Below are positions 1 through 10,910 of a DNA stretch of 64,000 nt, piece by piece; the first letter of the stretch is position 1; each line of letters opens with the position of its first letter. The stretch spans positions 5,952,001 to 6,016,000 of the forward strand of contig JASJZH010000005.1 of assembly GCA_037178975.1 (NCBI GenBank), read 5' to 3'. Both the position numbers and the translations under genes were made by a program. The notes under the pieces are model-generated. The model ran no database searches, was not told where the DNA came from, and saw only the letters and a list, made by a program, of their open reading frames with translations. The DNA is from Oscheius tipulae. Lineage: Eukaryota > Nematoda > Chromadorea > Rhabditida > Rhabditidae.

Positions 1-579
1 AGCATGTTCCCACAGGTCATGGCGATGTCGGTGTTGTCGTACCTTAATTGATGTAAATTACAACGACTCTTAGAAAGAAATTGACAAAAAGAAGGAGAAG
101 ATGGCTCACCCATTGAGAAGAGTGATGAGAATCTCGGGTCGAAGGCCAAGATACTCGACAGTCGGTGATCGTGTTCCAATCTGACGCCGGAGTAGATTGT
201 TGAAAATCTGAGCCACGTCCTTTTTACTCTCGAAATCGAGTCGGGCCAGATGCTTGATCAGAAGTGGTAGCACACCGGCTCCGTAGGTTTCCTGAGCCAG
301 TTGAGCAACCTGCTCACTGCTTGGCTCCTGCCCTTCCTGTCCGTAAATGAAGCCCTTGACCAGCTGGAGCCATTTGTTTACATCTTCGACGGCCTTGTCC
401 AACTTCTTGTCTCCCTAAAACGATGTTTACAGTGAGCACAAACAAAATATTTTGATGCCTTTTAGGGAGAAGTTTTAGGAACCGACCTTATTGCTATCGA
501 TGACCTGAAGGGCTTCTTTTAGGTTTTTGATAACATCAGCAGGAGACTTGTGGGACTTTCCGAATATACGGAGAGCCAT
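1..579 (-). CDS. CAB39: MO25/CAB39 scaffold protein, N-terminal part (cut by window edge)
   Basis: This is the start of an MO25 (calcium-binding protein 39) gene. In other animals MO25 is an armadillo-like scaffold that activates the LKB1-STRAD complex and STE20-type kinases in the cytoplasm. Exons read on the minus strand are 579-487, 414-110 and 42-1. Spliced, they give about 146 residues; the family is usually about 340, so the rest lies left of the window. The start ALRIFGKSHKSPADVIKNLK and the stretch DVAQIFNNLLRRQIGTRSP (about residues 90-110) are family hallmarks. Introns are 72 and 67 nt with GT-AG ends, and phases agree. The ATG at 579 was chosen because it opens the conserved FGKSHKSP block. 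The gene is divergent from the neurochondrin-like gene 1.5 kb away. Assignment is secure; only the truncation by the window edge is a limit. Confidence 0.93.
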
Positions 580-2062
580 AGGGTGTCTTTGTGGTTAATA
601 CCTGCAATTTGACGCGATAAAAAGTAGGAAAAGCAAAGAATAAGTGTCTGTACTGCAGTCGTAACCGATTATGGTGAGAATCAATCGATTTTTGGAGCGT
701 GATAGGGCATATGAACACAAAGAGAGACCTGGGCGGCATAAATGTTGCACTCGTCGGTGCCTTCCAAACACAAATATAGTTGGGAGACAGTGATGCGAAA
801 ACCTGTTTCGCCGACAGGCACACTGCAAAAAAAGGAGCTCGCGAGCCACGACGGAGGAATATTTTGAAAAGAGTCTTTTTCTGTCTCGCCCACACTTCTT
901 TTCAGCCAGTGGCAGAGAATTGAAAAATACGTCGGCGCGCTCCGTGCGGGAATAAAAATGGCAAAAGAAGGAGATCTATCTTGAGAACAGTGAAATTTTG
1001 TGGAATGACTCATGAACAACGGCAAACATCCCTCATAATGATATTTCCAATGGAAGTTTGTGAAAAAGCGCGATTTTTCAAAAGAGATCAACAAAAGGTC
1101 TAGGGGAATGAAGCAATTTTATCACGAGTTTCTGAGTGCGAATGAATTGACAAATAGATCGGATATGGAAATGACCAGTTGTGCGTTATTAGGACAAAAG
1201 CTAGGCTGGGGACTGGTCGAGAGCGGCAACACACGAAGCAGGAAGGTCAATAGCGGGCACATTTGTGGACGGGGGTTGCAGAAAAAGGTCGCAAACGGGA
1301 ACAAGGCCAGAGGGCCAAGAGGCGAAAATTATGGTCAGGCCAATTTGAAACGGAGAGAAATGACGTGGGGAGCCGTAAACAGAAAACCGGGAGCATAAAA
1401 CGCGAATGGAAGTGGCGACAACCGCTTCCACCGACGTTCAAAATGGAAGACTTTGTCACTCTCTCGCCGGTGGAGAGCACAGACAAGGCACGGGGCGGTT
1501 GTTAAAGGGCGGCCGGCTTGGGCGGTAGGTTTCGAAGCGAGCAGTTTTTTGAGCGGAAACAATGCTTTTTCGCTAGAAAGTTGTGGGAGCCAAATATGTT
1601 TAGTGTTACTATGTAAACGAATGATTTTTTTTTACACAGCTTCTATTAAAAGCAACTGAATATGCTTGGAACAGGAAGAAAACGGAAAGAAAGTGGAAAG
1701 GAAACAGAAAGGCTGGTAGAATGAGAAAAAAAGTGTTGGAAGCTTAAATTTTCGAATTCACTTCGGGACCGCCTCAAAATGCCGTCAGACCTTCTCGTCT
1801 TTTTCCTACCCTTGAACCTGCTTGCTTCGGCCTTTTACGCCTTTTCTGCTTGCTGTTCGTTTTCTGTAGCGTGAAAAAACCCTGGAAACGTCCATCTAAT
1901 GTGCAGACACAATGATTCTCAATTGAAAACCTTCGCTCGGCGAGAGGGCAGAAAACCGTGCAGCAAACGTGCTGCTTTTCGAATTTTTGCTCGTTCAAAC
2001 TTCTTTCCCCTATTTCCAGGCCTTGCAATAGCTTTTTCCACTGATTCATCATTGTTCAGTAA
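580..2062. other. Intergenic region between divergent MO25 and neurochondrin-like genes
   Basis: About 1.5 kb separates the two start codons. I found no convincing exon here: overlapping short open frames on both strands lack family similarity and splice context. A CTATTTCCAG at about 2010-2019 and a TTGTTCAG at 2052-2059 lie just upstream of the plus-strand ATG at 2063 and are the likely trans-splice acceptors. The rest presumably carries the promoters of both genes; I recognise no specific operator. Confidence 0.5.
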
Positions 2063-3140
2063 ATGGATCAACTCGCAACGATGGGAAAAGCTGGCGAGAC
2101 GGTGCCGGCAATGGAGGACCTGGAACAGATTCTTCACTGCCTCAAATCGATGCCGGAGCCTCCAAAAGGTGCTTTTCTCTTCTCAAGCAGACTAAAAGTG
2201 AGTTTTTCAGAAATCAGCGTCTGGGTCAAGGAGCTGCACTGTCTGATTTCGAAGATTCTTCGTTCGCCTCCGAACAGACTCGACGACACGTACAGAAAGA
2301 CAAGTTTTGAGCTGATTCGGGAACTTTTCACGGTACTCCTCATTTTTTGTTGTTGTACAGAATAATTTTTCAGCTGTTCGGCTGCAGATGGCTCGAAGGC
2401 GACCAACAACTTCTGTCTCTCATTGCTCATCTGGTCACAGCCCAACTACGAATTCTACTGGACAATCCGACTAAAATAGACAGTGAACAGTTGACGGCTT
2501 GTTGCTCCATTGAAGAAGTAAGCGTTTTCTCTTTTCATTTGGATTTTTTCTTTCTCAGGAATGCATAAGAAGCATTGAGGACGAGGAAGCATTCGATTTG
2601 GACGAGGCGACAGCCACGACAATGTCCATCACATGCAGAGAGGCCGTTGTTTTTGTGACTGACTACTGGGGACAGTCAAAAGAGTCGGAAGAAGAGCTTC
2701 CAGTCGAGGTCGAATGCGTCATGTACCGTCTCGTCTGTGTCTTTTTGTCGATAGGAGGAGCGGAAATCATGAAAAAGGACGACTTGAAAAAGATCTGTCC
2801 TCATCTGATCAGGATATGCTGGACGGCTGTAGAAAAGGAGGACTTCGAGGTGGCTCGTCAACTAATTTGCGTTCTTCACGAGTTGCCCTTTCTCGATTCG
2901 ACTGTCCTCAACATGTTAACGTCTTTTGTCAAAATAGCCACAGACGATAAAACAGAAGCCCTCAACTTGGTTAGTTTCTATGTCGTTTGGTATTGTTTAC
3001 ATATTTTTCAGGTTGAATCCATAGTCGATATCCTAAAAGATCGAGCGGATTGGTACGACAAAGAGTCTTTACAGAATGCCGTCAAATTTGCCAAAGAGGC
3101 ACAATATACCGATCTCAGTCATTTCTTAGCGATGGTCTAG
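2063..3140 (+). CDS. Neurochondrin-like protein, short form
   Basis: Five exons (2063-2168, 2211-2332, 2374-2517, 2559-2969, 3012-3140) give 303 residues. The sequence aligns by eye with the middle-to-late part of neurochondrin (NCDN), an armadillo-like neuronal cytoplasmic protein. Human NCDN [25 protein letters not shown] corresponds here to AQLRILLDNPTKIDSEQLTA, and the following helix TCREAVVFVTDYWGQ matches the human KEAIGAVIHYLLQ region. Neurochondrin is about 730 residues in mammals, so roughly the first 250 residues and much of the C-terminal third are absent. Introns are 41-42 nt with GT-AG ends; the first is a multiple of three, so it could also be read through. The ATG follows two good acceptors. 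It is followed after 106 nt by pICln on the same strand, suggesting an operon. The family call is moderate. Confidence 0.6.
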
Positions 3141-3246
3141 TAAATACGTATACTTTTTTGTTGTTTTCCGTATCCAATTGCGGTTCAAAACCGTCTTGTA
3201 CCTAATTTCACTTTTTGTGGTGTGCGCTTATTTTCTCCTTCTTAGT

Positions 3247-4342
3247 ATGATTGTCCTCTCCGATGTTCATCTGCCTACAGAGGGTGTCCGTTTGTCGCAG
3301 CCTCAGGTGGAGGCCTTTTTCGATACACAGTCGGCTGGCGAGGGAACTCTTTGCGTCTCCGAGAGGTCAGCTACCGCCTTTTGCCACTAAAAGTTCTATT
3401 TTCAGCAGTGTGACCTGGATCAGCCGACAGTCGCAAAAGGGAATCTCACTCTCGTACAAGTCTATCATTCTCCATGCCACCTCCAGCGATCTCAGCAGCT
3501 TTCCTCGCGAGCACATCTACGTCCTTGTCGACTGCTCGAAAGCCGGTAAGCACGTTTCCGATTTTCGTTTGGAAAACGGGTTTAGAGCGTCCGAAGCGCG
3601 CTGTGCCCCTGTTTACGGCTGAGGAAGCCAGACATATTCAAAGTGGGAGCCTCGGTCGATTAGTAATTTTTTCTCTTTTCAGATCTGAACATGCAGGAGG
3701 AGGAGATGAACGGCGAGGAGGCCGACGACGCCGATAGCGAAGATGCGCCGAGCGTTCAGATCCGCTTCGTGCCCATCGACACCAGCTGCCGTATGTTTTG
3801 CTTCTTTTCGCATTGACAAGTGTGGCTGATGCCCCGTTCGTGACATGTAAATGCTGTTCCAGTCGTGCTACCATAACAGTAGCAGCGTTTTCTCCACACA
3901 GACCCTAGCTTGCAAACTGACTCGGCTTGCCAATGATTAGTCTGTGCACACAATAGCTGTTACTTATTGGTAATAATGGCTTCAGGCACACAAACACAGA
4001 CTTTCGGGCCTTTAGAGTTAGATAAAGGTCTTATTTCCAGTGCAGCAAATCTACGACGCGATGGCCGAATGTCAGGAGCTGAATCCGGAGGAAGATGACA
4101 TGTCCGACGAGGAAGAAGATCTCGAAGCTGCCGGTGATATAATGCCAGCCGGACAGTGGTACACCGCTGACAATGTAAGCAATCTCTTTTTTGTGCCATT
4201 GTATAAGTTTCAGCTGGGAGATAATTTCGAGCTGAGCGAGGAAGGAATGGCCAATCTCCAGCGAATGATGGGCGGCGGAGGCGACCAGCAGAACAACGGC
4301 CATCACAACGGAGCTGAGGATGAAAATATGGACGACTCATGA
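3247..4342 (+). CDS. CLNS1A: pICln, methylosome subunit / Sm-protein chaperone
   Basis: Five exons (3247-3365, 3406-3545, 3683-3790, 4041-4174, 4214-4342) give 209 residues, close to the usual length of about 235. pICln binds Sm proteins and PRMT5 in the cytosol and delivers Sm proteins for snRNP assembly. The pleckstrin-like fold is visible: GTLCVSESSVTWI near the N-terminus, then ISLSYKSIILHATS and EHIYVLVD. An acidic loop follows (residues about 88-103), then IRFVPIDTSCLQQIYDAMAE, the family's conserved second half. The C-terminus is acidic and Gly/Asn rich. The start ATG lies two bases after a CTTCTTAG acceptor, 106 nt downstream of the neurochondrin-like stop. Intron 3 is 250 nt; the others are 39-137 nt. 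The gene is convergent with RABGAP1, whose stop is 178 nt away. Assignment is firm. Confidence 0.9.
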
Positions 4343-4519
4343 GCACTTTAGCCCATTTCCGTCAACATTTTGTTGTATGTTGTGATTTTCTCATAAATTT
4401 GCGGTCTCAAAATAACGTTTATTAGAAACTCTCCCGTCTTTACAATGATACAGTAATACCCGTCTTATTCTTGTATTCAGCTGCAAATTATGCCTCAAAT
4501 ACTCTCTGTACACGAAACA

Positions 4520-7500
4520 CTATGCGACACGGTCGGTTACAGTACCGACGGAACTGTGAGACCGTTCATGCTGTTTCAGACTGTTGCCGACTTCTCGCAA
4601 CGAGGATATCGTCTTTTTGAACCACTTTTTGCCGTCGCTCTCGCTCTGGGTCATCATCTGATGTGCCAGATCCTGATTCCGACATTCTGCCTGAACTAGG
4701 GCCAATTTTGTCTGTGCCAGATCGATTTCTAGGGCTCTGAATGCTATTTTTCTTCAAAAAATATCCAATACTTACTTGACATGCGCCTCTCGCTCCTCCA
4801 ACTGGGATAAGAGATCTGGTCCGTCCATGGGCGTCTTTGCCGGACTCCTATTGGCTTCCCATTCCTCGACAGACGGCCAACACTTATCACAGTCTGATAT
4901 CCGCGCCTACAATTTCTTTATTTCCTTCTTTCACTAGCAAAACCCACCACGATGGCTCTTTTCTGCGAGTTGAACTGTTCCCTCTCCGTATCGCATCGTC
5001 TACTCATCTGACTGAAGAGGACCTTGTACTCATGAAGCAGTTTCTCCGATCTCTGACAGCCTTCCTCGAGCCTCTCGACCTCTCTCCTGTACATCTCCTT
5101 GATCTGTTCGTATTCCCTGTGCAGATTCTTGTTCTCCTCGGCCAAATCGTGGTTTTGTCTTGTCAGTCTCTCAACTGTGTTCGTCGTTGTCTCTAGATTG
5201 TCCTCCACGGCATCCAACTTCTGTCTCAGCTCGATTTTACTCGTCACGAGCTCATGTGCAAGATCGTCGTTTTCTCTCTCGAGACGAAGGATTGTCTCAC
5301 AGTGGCGGGCATTCTCCTTCTGGAGTCGAACCAGAGGATCCTCATTCTCCCTCTCCTTCTCCTTCATGTCCAGATACTCCTTCTCGTACTTCATCAGTCT
5401 CTTATGTTTCAACTTGAAGTCTACAGCCCTCTGGATTAGGGCCTTGGCGCTGGCTTCTGTACGGTACTTTCGGGGCAAAGTCACGCGGAAGTACCTGGAA
5501 AAGGATCTCTTACTATCAAGTTTGTCGGTGTTCACAGGCTGAAATTAGCAGGTCATTTGCTTGCCAAAACGAAATTGAAAGACAGGACAAATGATAGGAA
5601 GAGTATAAAAGGTGGACATGGGCATATTGAGCACAGGGCAGACAGACACAACCAGAGAGTTAACATGACCAAGAGGGAAGACTTGTCATTGTCAGGGCAA
5701 GTGATAGATAGGAAGACAGAAAGAAAGGAGGATCGATGCGGTGGACAATTTTCCTAGACTATCAGTCGTATTGTAGATGAGAGAGGAAGAAATGTCTTTG
5801 GATTTCCGGTGAATACTAATCAATCAGTCATTTGCCTTTCAAACAGGGCAACAGACGAAAGAAGGAAAGACAGTTGCTGGTTCCCCCGCTTTATGAGATG
5901 TTTGAATCGATTGTGCTTGGGTATTGAACTGACACAGAGAACTGTTCTGGGAACGAATCGGAAGCCTATTGTGGACAATAAGAATCACAACAAAAGAAAT
6001 GTAAGAGGCTCACTTCAGGGCTCCTTCGAAGTCCAACTGAACCAGATCTTCCTTGGCGTCGTGTAAGAGAGCCAAGGAAATGTGGAAAATCGTGTTCATT
6101 CCCTGAAACAACTATGAAGAATAGAAAGAAGTTTCTACCTCAGAAAGGAAGAGATCGACGATGAAGAAGACCATCTGGAGTGGGAATTTGGCTGTGAAGA
6201 GAGTCAGGAACCACTGGGACGCGAACATGTGAGTCTCGACGCCAATGTGTTCCAAATGACAGGACAACTCTGGTTCATAGTCTTTCAATAAACGTGTGAG
6301 CTGGTAGAATCGGAGATGGAGACTGTCGAAGCCGAGTTTGAAGAGATCTCTCAGCTGGTAGTCGTACATAATCTTGACCAAAGCACAGAAGGCTTTCTCC
6401 TCGGGCATCTGGAAATTATTGCTCAAAAAGATTGCAGATGGAAAAAAAACCTAGTATCTTGGTTTCTTATTCCCTGTAATTCTCTTTGACCCTTGAACTT
6501 ACATGAAGAAGTAGACTAGCCGCCATGAAGGACAGTCCCTGACAGTAGGAGACTTCCTCATCGTAGAGTGAGTAAGCCTTGCTGATTTTGTACAGACATT
6601 CCTGTCCCTCTCCGCCAGCCACTTTGAAATGCTCATGTGCTGGGAATGTTCTGTGAATGTCCCGGAGAATGACCTGTTCCGATGGACATTCCTGAGAACC
6701 AAAGACTAGAACAGAAATGGACTTGCCGTACCTTTCCTAGGAGAAGATGATATGTTTTGACGAGTTCTTCGTCAAGATGGACCTTGGCCAGGAGCTGCCA
6801 GACATCTCCGCGGAGAACATCGGGAACACCGTTCAAGATGAGAGAGGAGACGCATTCTGGCCGTGTTCTGGAAGTGGAACGATTAGAATCTAGTCAGCCT
6901 CATGCATTGAATGATGTGCAGGAACAACACAAAATCGCCAAAAGAATCTGAGTGATTGTTTAAGAAGCTTAGAAGATTGCAAATGTCAAAGAACGCGCCA
7001 AATGTATGCTTTGACAGATTGTCAGTGATAACCTATGGCTCCCAAGAGTCCATTTAAACTCTTCATTTCTAAACTCAGAAAGGAACAAAAGTCTTACCCG
7101 TCTGGTGACTCCTTCCACTCTTCCACACATTTCTTCCACTGTTGCATGACATCGTCCGAGCACTCGCGATTCACAGTCCCGGAACCAGAAAGCAATGGCT
7201 CATCACAGTCTGAAAGCCCATCAAAATAGAAAATTACACGAACCTGATTCATCGTCTCCGGCCGGTTGAAGCAGCTGCGTCGGCATTCTGCTGGGACTCC
7301 TGGAAGAAAGACACTTTTCAAGAACGTGTTCACAGCTGACCCCCCAAGCAATCGATTCCCGCCGTGAACATATGGGCGCCACAATATGCCTACCGGGAGA
7401 GGGGAGGAATGATAAGAGAAACTATAATAACTATATGAGAACTAGGACTGAGTAAGGGAGAGAGTGGACATCAAATTGGATTTGTGGCCTTCTATTAGTG

Positions 7501-10500
7501 GAGAGTCAGGCGTGAGACTATTTTTTCTCTGGAGATAAGGTCTCAGATGGACATGGCTCTCATCTACGAGTTTCAAATGACAGAAGAAAGTAGTACTTGG
7601 TCCAGGTTGCTGCCGCAAGTACATCCTCCAGGAACATGAGTAATTCTGTTTGATCAATTAGCAGAAAGCACTTTTAGATGCTTTTGTTTCTAACTTTCTG
7701 TTTTCATAAAGTTGCTAATTGCATAGAGTCTAATTATCAAGGACTGGTTGCTCTGGACCCTCTGCTTGCGACGTCAATGAAACTACAAAATGAGGAGGGA
7801 TCATTTGATCTACGCCATGAGAGTCCAGTAGTTGACTAAGCGATAAGAAAAACATATCTCCGGAAGGATGACTAACCTGCCAAGACGCTGTTTCGCTCGT
7901 AACCTCTCAGCTTCCGACTCTACCGAGACAAAGACAAGCCCGTTGGAAGGAGCTCCCTCGACGTCGTTCTCTTCCGGTCTCTGTAAATTATTTTCTCATA
8001 CCTAGTAGTTTAGACATACAAAATGCTTGGGTCTGACATGAAAGTGGCGTAGATTTCGCGGCATGGACAAGATGGAAGAATGACTTTTTGGTATTGTAAC
8101 GGGGGAAGCAATAGCATTTGATTTTCGGGCATCGATTGTCAAGAGAGAGTTAGGAAGGGCTGGTGATTTTGGGGGCAAACATAGCGGCGTGAGAGGGACG
8201 GGGGAGTGAGCAGCGTAAGCGCGTGGAGCCAAAAATGACCAATTGACCACTGCCCGTCACTTTGCTCTCCTCTCCCTGGTTCTCCCCCATATGATCAAAT
8301 CCTTAGGCGCAGTAGACTTTTTGGGGATACATTGGCAGCCTAACCAGTTCACTCAATGCAAAATCATGAAATCACAGCTCACCTCCAAGTAAAGCGAGTA
8401 TCCCTCATGAACCGCCACTCTCGGCAACTTGTAGAACCTCTCGTGCTGATGAAAGACGCGAGCCTTGGCCTCGATCGAGAATCTGATTGGCTCACTAACT
8501 TCAGCCAATATGACGTCAACTGCTACGGTCATGAACACTCGTGTCTCTGCAAAATGAATGGCCTGCTTGGACTGAACTGACAGGGACTAACCTCTTGGGG
8601 TTTCCGTGTTCAGCACTTCGAATTGGTGTACTCGCGGGTCCCAGATGGCTGTAATCACGTAGACTGACGGAACGGCGCCTGAGAATTGAAGTTGTTTTGG
8701 AAATGACGGGCTTCAAACCTGGCTTCATACTCTCCATCTCGAGCAGCTGCATGTCACTGTGACGAAGGTTCCTTCCGGCGGCTAGAAGCATTCCGAAACA
8801 TTTTGTGACTGTCAGAGGCGGGCCGGAGACCTAAATGATTTTTACAATACCAAAATGCGAGGGTTGATCAATAGCTCACTCATCATTATAGTACGTCAAA
8901 TGGAATTTGAACTGACCTGCTTCAACTGAACGATCAGCTTCTTCTGTCTGTCCCTCCTCAACTTGATCGTGTTGCTCTGTTGCGGACAGAGAACATAGTG
9001 TGGAGAAGACTTCGTTGTACCCTCATTCTCCTAAATAGTTGCAGCTGAAAAACAAGTACACGACTCACTCTGATCTCCAGAAAAGCCTCATATTTGAATT
9101 CCATCTTTTTCTGATCCGTTCCAAAGGCTGATGGGCCGCTCGTTTGGAATGCTTGCGAGAAGCAATAGAGTGCTCGACCAGCCTAAATCAGAACTCTGAG
9201 TTGAACTTGCAAAAACTTACAGTATCCGGGTGTGCACTGCGGAAGACGTAGCACTGATGGGTCGGGGATCCAGCAGCGGGATTGTGGGTTATCGAGAGAC
9301 TGAAGCAGTGCTTTTGGGCAGAGTCGAGTTTGCCACGAACACAGAATCGGATGTTGTTGACAGCAAACGAAGTCAGAACAGCTCCTGTGGAATCGGAGAG
9401 ACTGAAAACATTGATTGACCAGTAGTTATGATTAGAACTTGGTAAGATAGTCATTCAGAAATAAGGTTTAGGTAAACCGTCTAAAGTTTCGGAATTCCAA
9501 TTTATTGAAAAAGCCTTGAAAGGGTGCACACATCCTCACAAAACGGTGTTATTGGAGGCTACTCTCCCCGAGCCATGACTCACCGGACAACAAAAGCTAA
9601 TAAAATGGACAGTGTGGGCATTCAAAAGAAAAGAACCTACGTGACAGTTCCCGTGTTGGTGTGAGGGACAGCCAGAGTGACGAGGACCGCGTTTGCTGTC
9701 TTCTCCTCGTCCAAGAACTGCATCATTTTCAACATTTCGGTCTCGCTCGAGGCGTCGTCTATTTTCGAGCAACCGAGATAGTGAACCTGAACTTTGAATA
9801 GACTCAGAATCGAATGTTGTTGACGGCAAACGATGTCAGAACAGCTCCTGTAGAATCAGAGAGACTGAAAATCTTGACTCACATTTTCAAACAAGGTACA
9901 GTTTTTGAAGATGTCTTTTACTGAACTGGAACTCCGGCGACTGCTGTCCGTCGTGGAACCTAAAGTTTTCTTTTGAAAATAAATAAAAATAAAAACCTCC
10001 ATCGAACTTTGTTCCATTTTCCGTTTTTTTGTCTTCTCCGTTCATCCTGAGCGCATCACTGTCGAGTTCTGGAAAATGAGGGAGAGTACTAATCGATTGA
10101 ACACTCGGAGGAGTAACTAGACACTGCGCGCCCCCATGTTTCACGACCTTATTTGGAGGCGTCTCCACCGCGAGTGAGCAAACAAAGGCAGAGATTTAGA
10201 AGATAATTGTCTGTGAGAAAATGAAAATGAAAAATAGACCGAGGATAGTGAGAGTGACAACAATCGATTCTGTCTGGGTATGGGAAAATGGTTTTTCTGC
10301 AAGATGATTTGTAAGGGACATTTGAAAACTCTGCGAATCGCAAATCCACAATTTTTCTGAATGGAACCTAGGTAAGCCGTTCAAAGCGTAGAAAAGATAG
10401 AAAGACAAAAAGTCCTCGAAAAGTCGGTCACACTAGAGGTGAGATGGACGATTGGAAATAGAGGGGGAGAGTATGAGTCGGACAGTACTAAAGACAAGTC

Positions 10501-10910
10501 CAAAAGATCTAACCAACAGAACGTTTTGTTTTGGACAAAGAAACATGAGTCACGGTGAGTAAATATCTCTTTTGATAAAACTTATTTGAAAGGGGTGAGT
10601 ATCTGGTAAAGTAAGGTGAACCCTGGAATATTCAACAGATATGTCAAGAATGGATTCAAAACTAAAATCAGATTAAAAAGACGCATTTCGGTGATTGTAC
10701 AGCCTCTATAGCCATTCATTTCATCCCGCTAAGGCAGTGCGGTGCGATCGATGCCGGGGGCGCGAATCAAGCCTGACGGATGGCAGTCCACTCCAACCAG
10801 CAGGCTTCTTTCTCACCTTTCTGTAGAAGAGCAAAGTTCTCGACACTGAGCGGGAACTTGGTGGTTAGAGGAGAGTCGAGAGAGGAGCTAGCCTCCATCT
10901 CCCGGACCAT
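4520..10910 (-). CDS. RABGAP1: RABGAP1 family Rab GTPase-activating protein (PTB + TBC + coiled coil)
   Basis: Twenty exons: 10910-10817, 10068-9997, 9959-9883, 9786-9641, 9401-9221, 9182-9069, 9030-8917, 8830-8719, 8678-8592, 8546-8383, 7980-7877, 7299-7244, 7209-7098, 6867-6732, 6691-6503, 6408-6139, 6102-6014, 5494-4948, 4906-4776, 4736-4520. They give 1003 residues; human RABGAP1 has 1069. The protein accelerates GTP hydrolysis on Rab proteins in trafficking and mitosis. A PTB domain (about 80-225; FENVHYLGCSK, NNIRFCVRG) is followed by the conserved mid-domain (230-390; FMTVAVDVILAEV), the acidic DEPLLSGSG block, and a TBC domain (490-700). The TBC arginine finger (RDIHRTF, R537) and glutamine finger (YCQG, Q574) are present. 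A coiled coil spans 715-960 (LERENDDLAHELVTSKIEL). The first exon starts right after a GTGTCAG acceptor and its phase fits exon 2 across a 748-nt intron. Intron 12 is only 34 nt. Intron 3 holds a decayed exon copy. Confidence 0.93.
9803..9879 (-). pseudogene. Decayed partial tandem copy of RABGAP1 exon 5 inside intron 3
   Basis: The 5' end of PTB-domain exon 5 (minus strand from 9411 to 9341, including its TTTTCAG acceptor) is repeated here with about 90% identity by eye over roughly 70 nt. The copy reads SLSDSTGAVLTSFAVNNIRF and then hits TGA where the functional copy has TGT (Cys). It makes up most of the 96-nt intron 9787-9882, directly upstream of the exon encoding VHYLGCSK. Inclusion would truncate the protein, so it is either a dead relic or a poison exon. 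Confidence 0.8.

Noticed and set aside
1060-1398. 112-codon plus-strand frame between MO25 and neurochondrin as a missing N-terminal exon
   Set aside because: Composition is Lys/Arg/Gly rich with no similarity to the neurochondrin N-terminus and no donor that joins in phase to 2063.
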